DNA from: Oscheius tipulae
Taxonomy: Eukaryota; Nematoda; Chromadorea; Rhabditida; Rhabditidae
Length of the DNA: 64,000 nucleotides
Assembly (NCBI GenBank): GCA_037178975.1
Contig: JASJZH010000004.1
Span: forward strand, 5,704,001 to 5,768,000
Direction: 5' to 3'
Shown: positions 11,449-22,200 of the stretch, one piece after another
How positions within the stretch are numbered: position 1 is the stretch's first letter
Layout of the letters: each line of letters opens with the position of its first letter
Notes under the pieces: generated by a model
Database searches by the model: none
What the model was told of the DNA's origin: nothing
The model's input: the letters and a program-made list of their open reading frames with translations, nothing else
Program-made: the position numbers and the translations under genes

Positions 11449-12278
11449 ATAAGAGAAGGGGGAGAAAAAGTCTAGTAATACAGAAGAAATAACCTGAGCT
11501 CGGTGCTGAACTATGTGACTCCCTGATTGTTATTGTCCGTGCAGTAACCAGGCTTACTTTTTTCCCTCGGAGAGGGAGTGCAAACAGAAAAAAGCACCAA
11601 AGAACAAGTCGTTTTCGAAAAATATGTCGTGATGATCGTCTATTTTGAAAGCGGAAATGATTTGCAGCTTTTTCGAAAAGCTGCAACTGATAGGGAGGAA
11701 GTGGTAGTCGGAAGTCGAATCCCCTCTATTCTTCCCATTTTGTGCCACTTTATATCTTCCCTGTTCCCACTGTGTGCCCATTTTCTGCCTCGAAGGTCAA
11801 CAAACAGCTGTTTGTGACAGCAAAAGTCAATATGGCCAGTGCCTTAGATCTATGCTCCCGCTTTTCCCGAACAATTAAAGAAAAAAATCTGGCAAAATCA
11901 AAGTTTAGAATAGGTTGGTCCCTCAATGATGCCCCTTGTCTATCCTGTATTCCTGTTCCTTCAACTATCACTGTCCCGTTTAGAGTCATATTTCAAGGTT
12001 TTCACCCCAACCAAAGCTTAAAACCACTCAGCTTTTCGTCCCTTTTTGTCACTCATCTGTAAAACTCGTTCCCTATCGCACTTTAAATTTTTTTTATTCT
12101 TTAAACAGTTTATTCATGGCCAAATCACGGTGAGCTTATCTCTCGTCCTTGAGTTCATGGTTGACTCTTCTTCTAGCGGTTTTAAGACCAGAAAGCCTCG
12201 ATTTCTACTCACTATTTATTAGCAACATATTTACAGCACTCAAGTACAGAAAAGATCAATGGATATTATTTACACGCG
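11449..12278. other. intergenic, no gene seen
   Basis: Several short frames occur on both strands, but none has splice sites, a plausible start context or coding bias. It is probably the 3' flank of the histidine-rich gene. Confidence 0.3.
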
Positions 12279-13186
12279 TCATTCATGACGTCCACAGCAG
12301 CCCTTCTTCATGTGCTTCAGATGCACCTTCCTTCCGCTGCAACTGTGCTCACGATGATGGCGAAACGGGCTCGGGCTGCGGCTTTCTTGGCGAGATCCGT
12401 GTCCACGACGATGATGGTGGTGAGGTCCCCAGGGAGGACAGGGGCCATGACCTCCATGGTGGTGCCCGTGTCCGCCATGATGGTGTGGTCTCCAGTGATG
12501 ATGGCCGCCGTGATGTGGCCACCAGGGAGGAGGACATGGAGGATGATGGTGTCCGTGACGACCATGACTGTGATGTCCATGATGGTGAGGACGACAGTGG
12601 TGACCACGAGAATGGCTGCGGGAGCCGTGGCGGTGTCCACGGCTGTGACTACGACGGCGTGGGCCACAGTCACGGCTACCGGGACGGGATGGGTGTCTTT
12701 CTTCTTTGGGAGCCTCCTTCTCCGGGAGCTGAAATGGATTTTTGCTGATTTTGATTGCATTTCGAAGGTATTCTGGTTGAAAGTGCGCTTCAAAATGTCA
12801 TACTTATGAGGAATTGGAATTTTTTTTTCTTCGCTATAATCCAATCTCCTAAAACTTGCCGTGGAAAAGAAGGTCAATTCCACAAAAGCACTATCATCTA
12901 CCAGGGCTCCAACTACCCAATCTTTTCACCGGCCCACCTTGACAGCCTTGTCCTTCTTCTCAATGGCTAGTTCCCTCACATTCTTGCTCAGCACTTCCAC
13001 ATCGTCGTCCGAATCAGAGCTGTTCGAGTCGGAGCTCGAATCCGTGGAGCTGGAGGAGGAAGAAGAAGAGTCGGAGCGGTTCTTGTAGTGCTTCTTCAAG
13101 GCCTTCTTCAGGAACTTTTGTCCCTTCTTGGTGGCGAGAATCTCCAAAAGGATCGGAATAGGCAACTCTTCGGCCGAGAGCGGCAT
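12279..13186 (-). CDS. acidic-serine / histidine-rich two-domain protein
   Basis: Exon 1 (13186-12938) and exon 2 (12728-12279) join in phase 0 to give 232 residues. Residues 1-35 are ordinary (MPLSAEELPIPILLEIL...). Residues 36-60 are a Ser/Asp tract. Residues 61-83 are charged. From residue 84 the chain is Arg/Ser-rich and then becomes a long His/Gly/Pro/Trp region with runs such as HHHGGHGHHHGGHGP and CPPPWWPHHGGHHHW, ending in a Cys/Lys tail (KKGCCGRHE). Such His density commonly binds Zn, Cu or Ni; that is inference. No signal peptide or membrane segment. The other frames over exon 2 are long but are shadows of its repetitive codons. Family not recognised. Confidence 0.65.
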
Positions 13187-13639
13187 GCTGTCGATGGAGG
13201 GAGAGTGAACCCGCCTTGTTTATATACTCACCGGTCAGTGGTGCTGATCTATGGCAAATAGGGGCGGGGCCAGAACATTCGAAAATGTGAGTAAGGAAAG
13301 AGATCAGCATTAATTTTCGAAAGAGTATGTAATTCGATGGAGATTTTCTGACCTTCAGCTGGATGTTTTCGCAAGAGGATGATAAAACGGCACACGGAAA
13401 GAGAGAGGGAGAGAGATGTGGATCTTTGTGGCTCGGAAATAATAATTAGGGGGTCATTTCTGAGTAAAATAATGCGGAAACTGCACCAGAGATCTGCCTA
13501 AGTTGACTCCATGGAACCTGGGAAAATGTTGACATTGGTAGATAAAAGACCACATAGAGGCTTCAGTTATGCGGATGGGGGTAGTTTCACAAGCTGTACC
13601 CAGAATTACCGAGAAAACATGGCTGGAAAGAGGAAAAGG

Positions 13640-14023
13640 GGCAATAGTTCGGCAGGCACCCCCTTTTCGTTTAAATTTTTGGCGTGTTTTTACAATATCG
13701 CTCAGAATAGGTTTTTCTGATGAAATTCACTGACTTTTTCAGTTTCTGACGGCTTTTACCGAATCCAGCGTGCAAAAGAGCCCCATAGAGTGTAAGAAAG
13801 GTGAAAAAACTACGGAAAAGAACGAGGTTTGTTTCAAACTTACAATTCCCTGATATCTGTTATTTATGGCGTTTTGCATGCTCTAAAAGGTTCTTTTTGC
13901 ACGCTGGATTTGATAAACGCAGTTAGAAACTGGAAGAAATTTTATCAGAAAAACACGATTTTAGACGAAGGGGCAACAACCGTAATTTTCGACTTGAAGG
14001 GGAGCGCCTGCCGAACTATTACC
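13640..14023. mobile_element. palindromic MITE, copy 2 of the same family
   Basis: Ends GGCAATAGTTCGGCAGGC and GCCTGCCGAACTATTACC match copy 1. The interior is again one long imperfect palindrome: the block around 13710-13790 pairs with that around 13870-13950, including a shared ATCCAGCGTGCAAAA core. Flanks are GGAAAAGG (13632-13639) and GGAAAAGT (14024-14031), an 8-base duplication with one change. Non-autonomous, no gene inside. Confidence 0.8.
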
Positions 14024-14958
14024 GGAAAAGTAAGACCCTTCAGCTTGTTCAATTCAAACCCGTGCCAGAGATACGGTAGTCCGCATGGTATTTGGCGCGT
14101 TTCTCCAAATTTCTACTTTCTCTGGTCGTCCAGACGTTCTCACTCTTTCCAATCAGTTCCTTGCACTTTTTATTCTGCGTTTTCTGTACTTCTCCCTATC
14201 GGACTCTTTGTTCCTGATGGGTTACATCGATCTATAGAAGAAAAATATTTCACAATCCTTCGCAGATGCGTTTTCGGTTATTCTGAACTGCCTCTTTCTA
14301 ATACTCTGCTTTCTATCCGTTCTCCTTGGTTTTCTCTGGTCATTTTTGCTTCTTCCTCTGATTGATTCAATATAAAGGATTCTGAATAATGCAATGGAGA
14401 CCAAAAATGGGCCTGGAAACAGGCAATCTTTGGAAGTTCAATAATTTCCCTTTCTCACAATGTCTTTCCCTGGATTTCTTTCAACTTGGGGACTGTTTCT
14501 GAACCCAAATACTCTCTTTTGCATAATATAATAGAAAGATTGTTAAAACTCTGTCTCCTAACTGAAATAGAACAGGTTTACGATCTCTTCCTCTATTCAA
14601 CCGAGCTGTTGATTAGGTCCATGTTCCAGCTCTTCTTGTTGTCTTTCTTCTCATCCTCTTCGCTTCAAATTTGCTGTTGACCTTCTCCCTTTTCCATAAA
14701 ACCACTAGGACTAGAAGACTTAGATCATAATATGCCTGAAAACCAAGTAAAATGCCTCTTCCTAGCTGTTTACCAGCGAATCCAAATTGTCATCTTCCAA
14801 TCTTTTGCATGTTCTGTATTACCTCGATTCTCTTTGGTATTTTCTCCTTCCTTGATGTTTTCCTGTGAAGATGACCAGACCAAAGCGAGAAATATCAAAA
14901 CCTTTTTCAGCATTTTTTCTCTGCTTCTTCCACTTTCCCTCCGATCAGACGGTTTCAG
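14024..14958. other. intergenic, nothing recognised
   Basis: No supported gene. The last bases carry a pyrimidine-rich tract and TTTCAG that lead directly into the ATG at 14959. Confidence 0.3.
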
Positions 14959-16021
14959 ATGGTTTACGACGGTGTTTATGTTCCCGTTCTGAAAACGCTC
15001 CTCGGTCGTCTGTACACGGATCCATGGCCGCTAACCTTCAAGGAGCAGAAAATCCTCGGTGGGGAAGTCTACGCAGCCCACGGCTACCATACTCCGGTTC
15101 CGGAGGCCCTTCTTACGTGCAAGAAGATGTTTATGAAGAATCTCAGAGTCAGTTCTTATTTTTATCTTTGTGAAAACCCCAGTTCAGTCTGGAATCGTCC
15201 CACCTTGGGTCGCCAGTGACGCCATGCTCAAGCTCAGATTCTGGGCCGTGGTCGAAAAAATTCCTGATAACGAAAAATCGAGTAGGTCATCTTTTTCTCT
15301 CGGGATTTGCAAAGTTTCATACGTGACTCCTGCCGTCAAGAAAGAGCCAGAATGCGGGGAACCGAGGCCCAAGAAGTCTCGCAGCAATCACTATACCGCT
15401 CCCGCCATCGAGAAACCTGTGATTCCGAAGAGTTCCACCGAGCTGATTGTCCAAAAGATCGTTAGTGGTGTCGAGACGAAGCTGGACGATCTCCGCCTCA
15501 ACATCTGTAGGATCGAGACCAAGAGACTCTGGGAGAAGGACATGAGCTCTCGACTGAATAACATCACAGAAGTCGAGCAGTTTCGTCAGAGAGCCGCCCA
15601 GCAGAAGCAACAAATCGAGCTCAACCAGCTGGCCATCAAACAGAAAACGGATATCCTCGAGGTCTTGAAGAAGACGCGTCGGACCAATGAGAAAACCATC
15701 ACCCACAATAGGCAGATGATTCACTATCTGAGGGGCGACCTGCTCGCCACAAAAACCGGAGTTCGATGTAGGTTTTATTCTTCTTTTCATTGTAAGAAGC
15801 GAGTTCTCGAAAATTTAAAAGAACCTGTCGTCTTTCCAGCTTTTTTTCGTTTAATCTGATATCAAAAGAATGAAGGGCATGTACTCTTGTCCATGACTCA
15901 GTGATCGGTCACTTTCATCCTTTATAATAGCTAAATTTCAGGCCCTCTCAAGAAAACCAATTGTAACAACAACTTCAAGAAACCGGCCTCCCACAGCCGC
16001 AGCGAGGACAGTACCCACTAG
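14959..16021 (+). CDS. unrecognised protein with basic linker and coiled coil
   Basis: The ATG directly follows TTTCAG, a probable trans-splice acceptor. Exons join as 14959-about 15147, about 15185-15769 and about 15943-16021, ending SRSEDSTH-stop. A 33-base GTAGGT...AAAG segment at about 15284 could be spliced or kept without changing frame. The N-terminal 65 residues look globular and aromatic-rich (LYTDPWPLTFKEQKILGGEV). A basic linker with a nuclear-signal look follows (EPRPKKSRSN). About 120 residues rich in Glu, Gln, Lys and Leu then probably form a coiled coil. The composition suggests a nuclear scaffold or regulator, but no family is recognised. Confidence 0.6.
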
Positions 16022-16217
16022 ATCCTGTTTGATTTCTTCGTTTTTTTCTGTACTTCCGTTACTCTGCTATATGCTTCAATGAATCCACGTCTAATACACA
16101 AAAATCTCTTTATTTATCTAAGCTACTGTACTCAAAAAAGAAGAATGGCTTTATGGAGGGAAAGGCACACATCTGTCATGGATAAACTCTTGAAAAAGAA
16201 GGAACAAAATCAACAAT

Positions 16218-19200
16218 TCAACAGGAGAAGAGGGGGATATGCTGTTGAGAAGCCAGTTCGGAAATGCTGGTCATGGTCGTGCCGTTGGACAGGACGGAAC
16301 GACCTGTCAATGGATGAGGCGAAAATAGGGGAGTTGCTATGTAACTGCGGAGCCAGTTCGGCTCACCACCGATTCTGAAGCGGGTTTTTATACTGAGAAA
16401 GCTTATGGAATACTGACCTGAGAAGGATTTTCTCGTAGGCTGCATCACCGCCGCTGCGAACGTCGATATCGTCAAGACTGGCAGCAAGACGTTTCTGCTT
16501 CTGCTTACTGCAACAGAGAGTTTTGAAAGATCATTTGTCTTCTTTGGTCTACTGTACTTCTGTAGGATAGTTTCTGTCCCGACTTCCACATACTCTTGGC
16601 TATTTTGACTCAACCCTACAGTTTTCATTTTGGCGAGTATATACTGCAGGCTGCTCATTACCATGGTCACGGCAAGAGATAGCTAGCGGTTCTTATGTCC
16701 CACTGCTCCTTGGTTTTTTAGGATCTTTCGTAAACTTACGACTCACATTTCAAACCATCCGATCAGCTTCTCGACCACGAAGTAATCAAAGGCGAAAGAG
16801 CAAGCCATATTGACCAGGATGACAACGGCTATGACCAGATAGAATGTCCAGTCTTCGAAAGGCAGAATGTCCAAAGCCCAGCGGACGACCAGGTTCGGAG
16901 AGACGAGGATGAAGATGGAGATCTGAAGTGGTCCTCTCTTTCCCAATGTCCAGATCGACCTTACCAAAGTGGTCAAGATAGTGACGATGAGGAAGAGCTT
17001 GTTCTCCCATATAGAGCATCTGTAGGGTGGACCTTTGGAGTAGACTATGGCCAAGGTAATGTACTGGAAGACGGAGACGTAGAAGATGGCTGTTCCCTGA
17101 AGACTTCTCTTATCCTCGTGTTCGTCGTCGACAGGAGGCTGATATGGATAGAACCAGGGCTCAGTCTTGATGTAGAAGAAGACCAGGATCTGGAAATATT
17201 CGTGGTTCAGTAGTCTTTATAATATAATCCTTTGAATGAGTCTTTCCAATCCAATGTGTGACCGTTGCCTCTGATTTCCCAGAGTTTCTGGTCAGGATCT
17301 AAGATGTGTCTCATTGTCAGAGAGTTGCCAGAGACCTTCTCAAACTAAATAAAAGTCCTCTAGACACTTGGGGCGTGATTGAATCTAGACTGGCCAGAGC
17401 CACACCTGACCATAACAGTCCCCAACCAAAACTGGACCATGCAGTAGTCACTGTTACATGTGTACTGTAATTAGAGTGAGAGGGTCGAAAGACTGAGCCG
17501 TACCAAAACAAAACTTCTCAGATTCTCGGTAGGTCGTTGCGGGACCATCCCTATTGACTTCTTACCTGGAATCCTCCATTCACAATCAATTGTCCCAGTA
17601 CTCCTAGCATGCTTCCTATTGACAGCAGCCTTGATGGTGGAGGGATTTTGCTCAAATGGGGATAGGCGTGAGCGCATCCGAAGACGAAACCGAACGACGA
17701 AATCAGAACCAGGTCAATAAAGATGAACTGGAAATTGTAACTTGACAAGAAGTGAGCTTGACTCATACCATGCCATCGGTCAGAATGTTCGAGATGGAAT
17801 AGAGCAACATGCAGGTCATAAACTGGTTCAGGGAGTAGCCAGCCATGTACTTGAACATTCCGAAAGAGGTCACCAGAGCACAACGACCTTCGCTGATGAT
17901 TGTGGGAACGCAGCTGATGTTGTTGACCTGAGTAATTAAGTAAATTCAAGAGTCAATTGACCTACCTTCGAGGTGAAGGGAGCAGCAATTGAGGCCTCCG
18001 AGTCGGACAGGGAAATTCCAGCATGAGCTGCTTTGAGGGCAGCACAGTCATTCGCTCCGTCACCGCACATTGCAACCGTATATCCGGCCTCTTGGAGGTG
18101 GTTGACCAGCTGCTGTTTTTGATCGGGAGCCATTCGGGCAAAGACATCACAGACAGAGACCAGTTGATCCAGGAGCTCCTCGTACTCGTGGGTGATGACG
18201 GCGAAGGTTGAACCTGAAAAAGGCTGGGTAAGATTGGGGTCGGGAAAGCGGTTTAGGTAAGACCACGGTTGTTTACAGTTGTTCTCTCGACTCATATTCA
18301 CATCTCTTCTTGGATCATTGAGAGTGAGGTGAGTCAAGAGGACAAGAGAGTGGGGGGGGGGAACAGATGATGTAGAAGTACGTGCCATATGGAGCAAATA
18401 ACAAGTCCATTTTGTCGCTTACTGTAGGCGTGGATGAGTCAAAAAACAATGAACAGGGGTTGCAAGTCATGCTAATGGGTTTATGAGATTTGGCTCTGAA
18501 CAAGACACTGGTAGAGTATGCAGCGAATATCTCGTTTGATCATACTCTCTTAAGACCATTTCATATTGTCTTCAGCTCTGTCTCAAGTCTAGACTCTACT
18601 CTATACACTTTTCCCTCGACTCACCACTGATACAGATCTGGTACGAGCTCTGAATGAGCATGCATGTCTCCTTTATCTCTATGGGGTCCTCCTCGGACGG
18701 CTCGTCTTCGTTCAGATCCGGTGAAGCTGAGACAGACTGCTTGAGGATGAGTCTGGTCCTTCCGTGGTTGTCTTTCTCGGTCAGACTGTGCTCCAGGAGA
18801 TAGGTCTTCTTCTCCGGCCTAATAATCCCGGATTCTCGAGCCACACTGAGAGCTGTCAGCACATTGTCCCCTGTGACCATTACACATCGGATGTTGGCTC
18901 TGGAACTTCCTGGTTTCTGGATCTTCTTATCTTACCTAAGGAGCTGAGGAATAGCATCGTAGGTCTCTTCCTTGACTCTGTTCTCCATGGCTACCAGTCC
19001 CAGAAGATCCAGATTGTTCTCAGCGACCTCTCTCGTAATCCTATGTATCTTGTGGTACGCCATGTCCAGCTCGACCATTGCCACAGCGATCAGTCTGTAG
19101 CCATGCTCCGCATAGTCGTTGATCTTGTCCATGTAGTCAACCGGAACGGAATCCTTGTTACAGAGACTCAGAATGACTTCGGGGCTTCCTTTACAGTACA

Positions 19201-22200
19201 AGAACTTGCGGTCCTCTCTGTCCGAAACGATGACAGACATCCGTTGGAGAGTCGAGCTGAAAGACTTTTGGGACATCAGCTCAGAATCTTACCTGAATGG
19301 GAACTGTCGAATGACCGGGTAGTCTTCCTCACAAGACTGTCCAGGTTTCGGCGGTGGGGCAATGACAGTCGGCTGAGCTCGATCGAAGATGACTGTCTCC
19401 TTCTCCTGACTATCCTCCCCACTCTCATTCTCCTTGATCAGCCAGCCAGTCTTTTGGAACAGGATCAAGTCCAGCGGGTCTCCCATCAGAGTTCCATGAA
19501 TCCTGGTCAGTCCGTGACAGATGGCCATAGCTGTTACAAGTTGACCGTCTTTGGGCAGTTCCTCTCGTACCATTTCGGTGGCCTCTTCGCAAAATTGAGC
19601 TCCAGTCTCCGAGGGAGAGGTAACAGCTCTCATGATATGGAAATCCAGGCCGTCCTCGGTCAGAGTACCGGTCTTGTCGAAACAGACCACATTGATCCCT
19701 CCACAAGTATTGATCACTGACGGAGAGATCGCGAAGATCTGCTTGTTTTTAAGCCTCATTCTGGCAGCTACCATTCCGATTGACATGGCAGCCGGGAGAG
19801 CCGGTGGAACCGTGATTGTGATAATGTCCAGAGCTCGAACAATAATCCGACTCAGTTGAGCTCCTCGAATCGCCATAATAATGATGGTGTAGACGAATCC
19901 GATGCCCGAGATGACGCCGAGATAGAGAACAAACTAAAAATGAGTCCTGTGTTGGAGGAAGAGAGACAAACCTGAAGGAGATCCTTGGTGAAGCTGAAGT
20001 CGACTGGCTTCGGGTACATGATGGAACGGACGAGCGATCCCTTCAGAGTAGAGTAAGCTGTTCGCAGAACGATCGCCTGGAAATAGTTTGGTCTGGGTCA
20101 ATTAGGCTATCTGCTTTCGTGTTTCTGGTTTTTCTTGGCTTTGTGCTAACTCTTTACCCCATTGACTACCTAGATGGTTAAGATTCTTTTCACTCCAAAT
20201 AACCCTAAGAACAGTTTTAGGCGAAATAGAACGCGTCCAGGCAGACCACCTAGCAGCTAAAAGGAAAAGATAAAGCTGGCAGAGATCTTTGGAGAGTTCT
20301 GTGAGTCAAGCTCAAGCGGCATGATAGCGCTAGCAGTCACTGTCAGGGAATGAACCGATAAAATAGTCGAGAAATTCTATTTAGACGAGCAAATTAGTTA
20401 TCTTTAACCATTTTAGTACTTTTGACAGACATCGTGAGACCATTGTCTAAAAATCTTTCTGAAATTGGATCTGTTTTAACGGTCATAGTTCTATCTCAAG
20501 TAAGCGTTAACCTATCATATCTCACTGTAAGTCCTCGCTAACTTTCCCCCTCCCGTCCTTTCCCCGCTTGAAAACAACAGAGAGTTACCGGTTCGAAACT
20601 GGATATCTCCTTCGGGTAGCAACTGATAAATGGGTCAGAGTAGCTGCTATAAGATGGGAGTCAGCCACAATGTCTTGACCCTATCTTTTTTCTCCTACTC
20701 ACTCAATACCCAAATCTCCAGATGCAAGTTCACGTGGCCACATTCTTGGCCAGTCTACTCTCTGGGCTGACACTTCTGGCTTGCTTCTTCGTCATCTGCA
20801 ACATCCAGAATGATGTCCAGTCGTTCTGGGACGAACTGGATACAGTAATGGAGGAGTTCAAGAGCTCTACTGATGAGATGTGGAAGGATCTAATGCTGAT
20901 GTCCGCCACTAGAGCCACGAGACTGACCAGAAACTCTTACTACGAGACTCCCCAAGCACCTCAGCATCCTCAGGGCCCGCAAGAACCTCATGGGAACAGA
21001 GGACCACAGGGCGATGTTCATTTCCCGAGGTATGACACATTCTCTTCTCTACAATATACTGTTTTCAGTGCCCCAGCCCACGAATTCACTCCCCTCCCAC
21101 CGTCTGGAGAAGGTCCCACAAATCCGAATTGTCAGTGCTCGAGCAAGAGCAAGTGTCGTGCCGGCCCTCCGGGTCCGAAAGGAATGCCTGGTATTCCCGG
21201 GCTCAACGGGCTGCCCGGGCTGGATGGAAAGTCCGGTCACGATGCTCACGATGTGACTCCTGAATCTCAAGCCGTCGGAACCTGTTTCTACTGCGCCCCT
21301 GGTCCTGTGGGTTCTCTCGGAGCTATGGGCCGACCGGGACCGAGAGGAATGAAGGGTTCAGATGGACAAGAGGGACAGCCCGGCAAGGATGGTCATCCGG
21401 GTCATTCTGGGGAGATTGGAGCTGTTGGAAATTCAGGAAAGGCTGGTCCACCTGGGAATACTGGAGAGAAGGGCTTGGATGGCAGGAAGCCGATCGGAAG
21501 ACCCGGACCGAAAGGACAACGTGGAGAACCAGGCGATCATGGCGCGGTCGGTGACAACGGAAAGAATGGACCTGTTGGTCCAGCTGGAATCCCTGGTCCG
21601 ATGGGAATCATGGGAATGGCTGGTCCCTTGGGAACTGATGGACCTGTTGGAGAGGAAGGAAAGGCCGGACGACCGGGACAGGATGCCGAGTACTGCCAGT
21701 GTCCACAGAGGCGAGGAGGACAACAGCATGGACCTGGTGGTGGACATGGAGGGCATGGTGGTCGAGGAGACTCTTACAAACAGTAGCTATTGTGTCCTTT
21801 CTGGAATGAACTGTCGTTCTGACCCGTTCTTTCTGCCCAATGCTCCAAAACTCCTACCTTTCCTACAGAGCATTTTCAGAGCCTCTTCTCTGGTTCAAGA
21901 TTAGAGTCTCAGGCTTTTGTAGTTTTTTTTTTACAAAGTTATAAAGCTCTACAAGTTCCCAGAATATCACAAAGCCAGAAAATTAGCCCCTGGACTCGAA
22001 ATCAACCAGTGACGTATTGCAATCGGTTAGCAAAAATCAAAAGCCTTGCTTACCTGAACCTTCTCCCCGTGATAGTATCTCGTCTGCAGGACGCTCGTTC
22101 CTCCAAAGAGCACGTGCTTCGAATGCTTCTCTATATGAAACTTGATGTCAGCGCCGTCTTCCAGTAGAGGGACCTTGGTGACTGGGACAGACTCTCCTGT

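Noticed and set aside
12285-12809. Long plus-strand frames rich in Met, Val, Thr, Asp and Gly over the histidine-rich gene
   Set aside because: They are shadows of repetitive CAC/GGC/CAT codons. Only the minus-strand frame has a splice acceptor that joins the exon 1 coding sequence.
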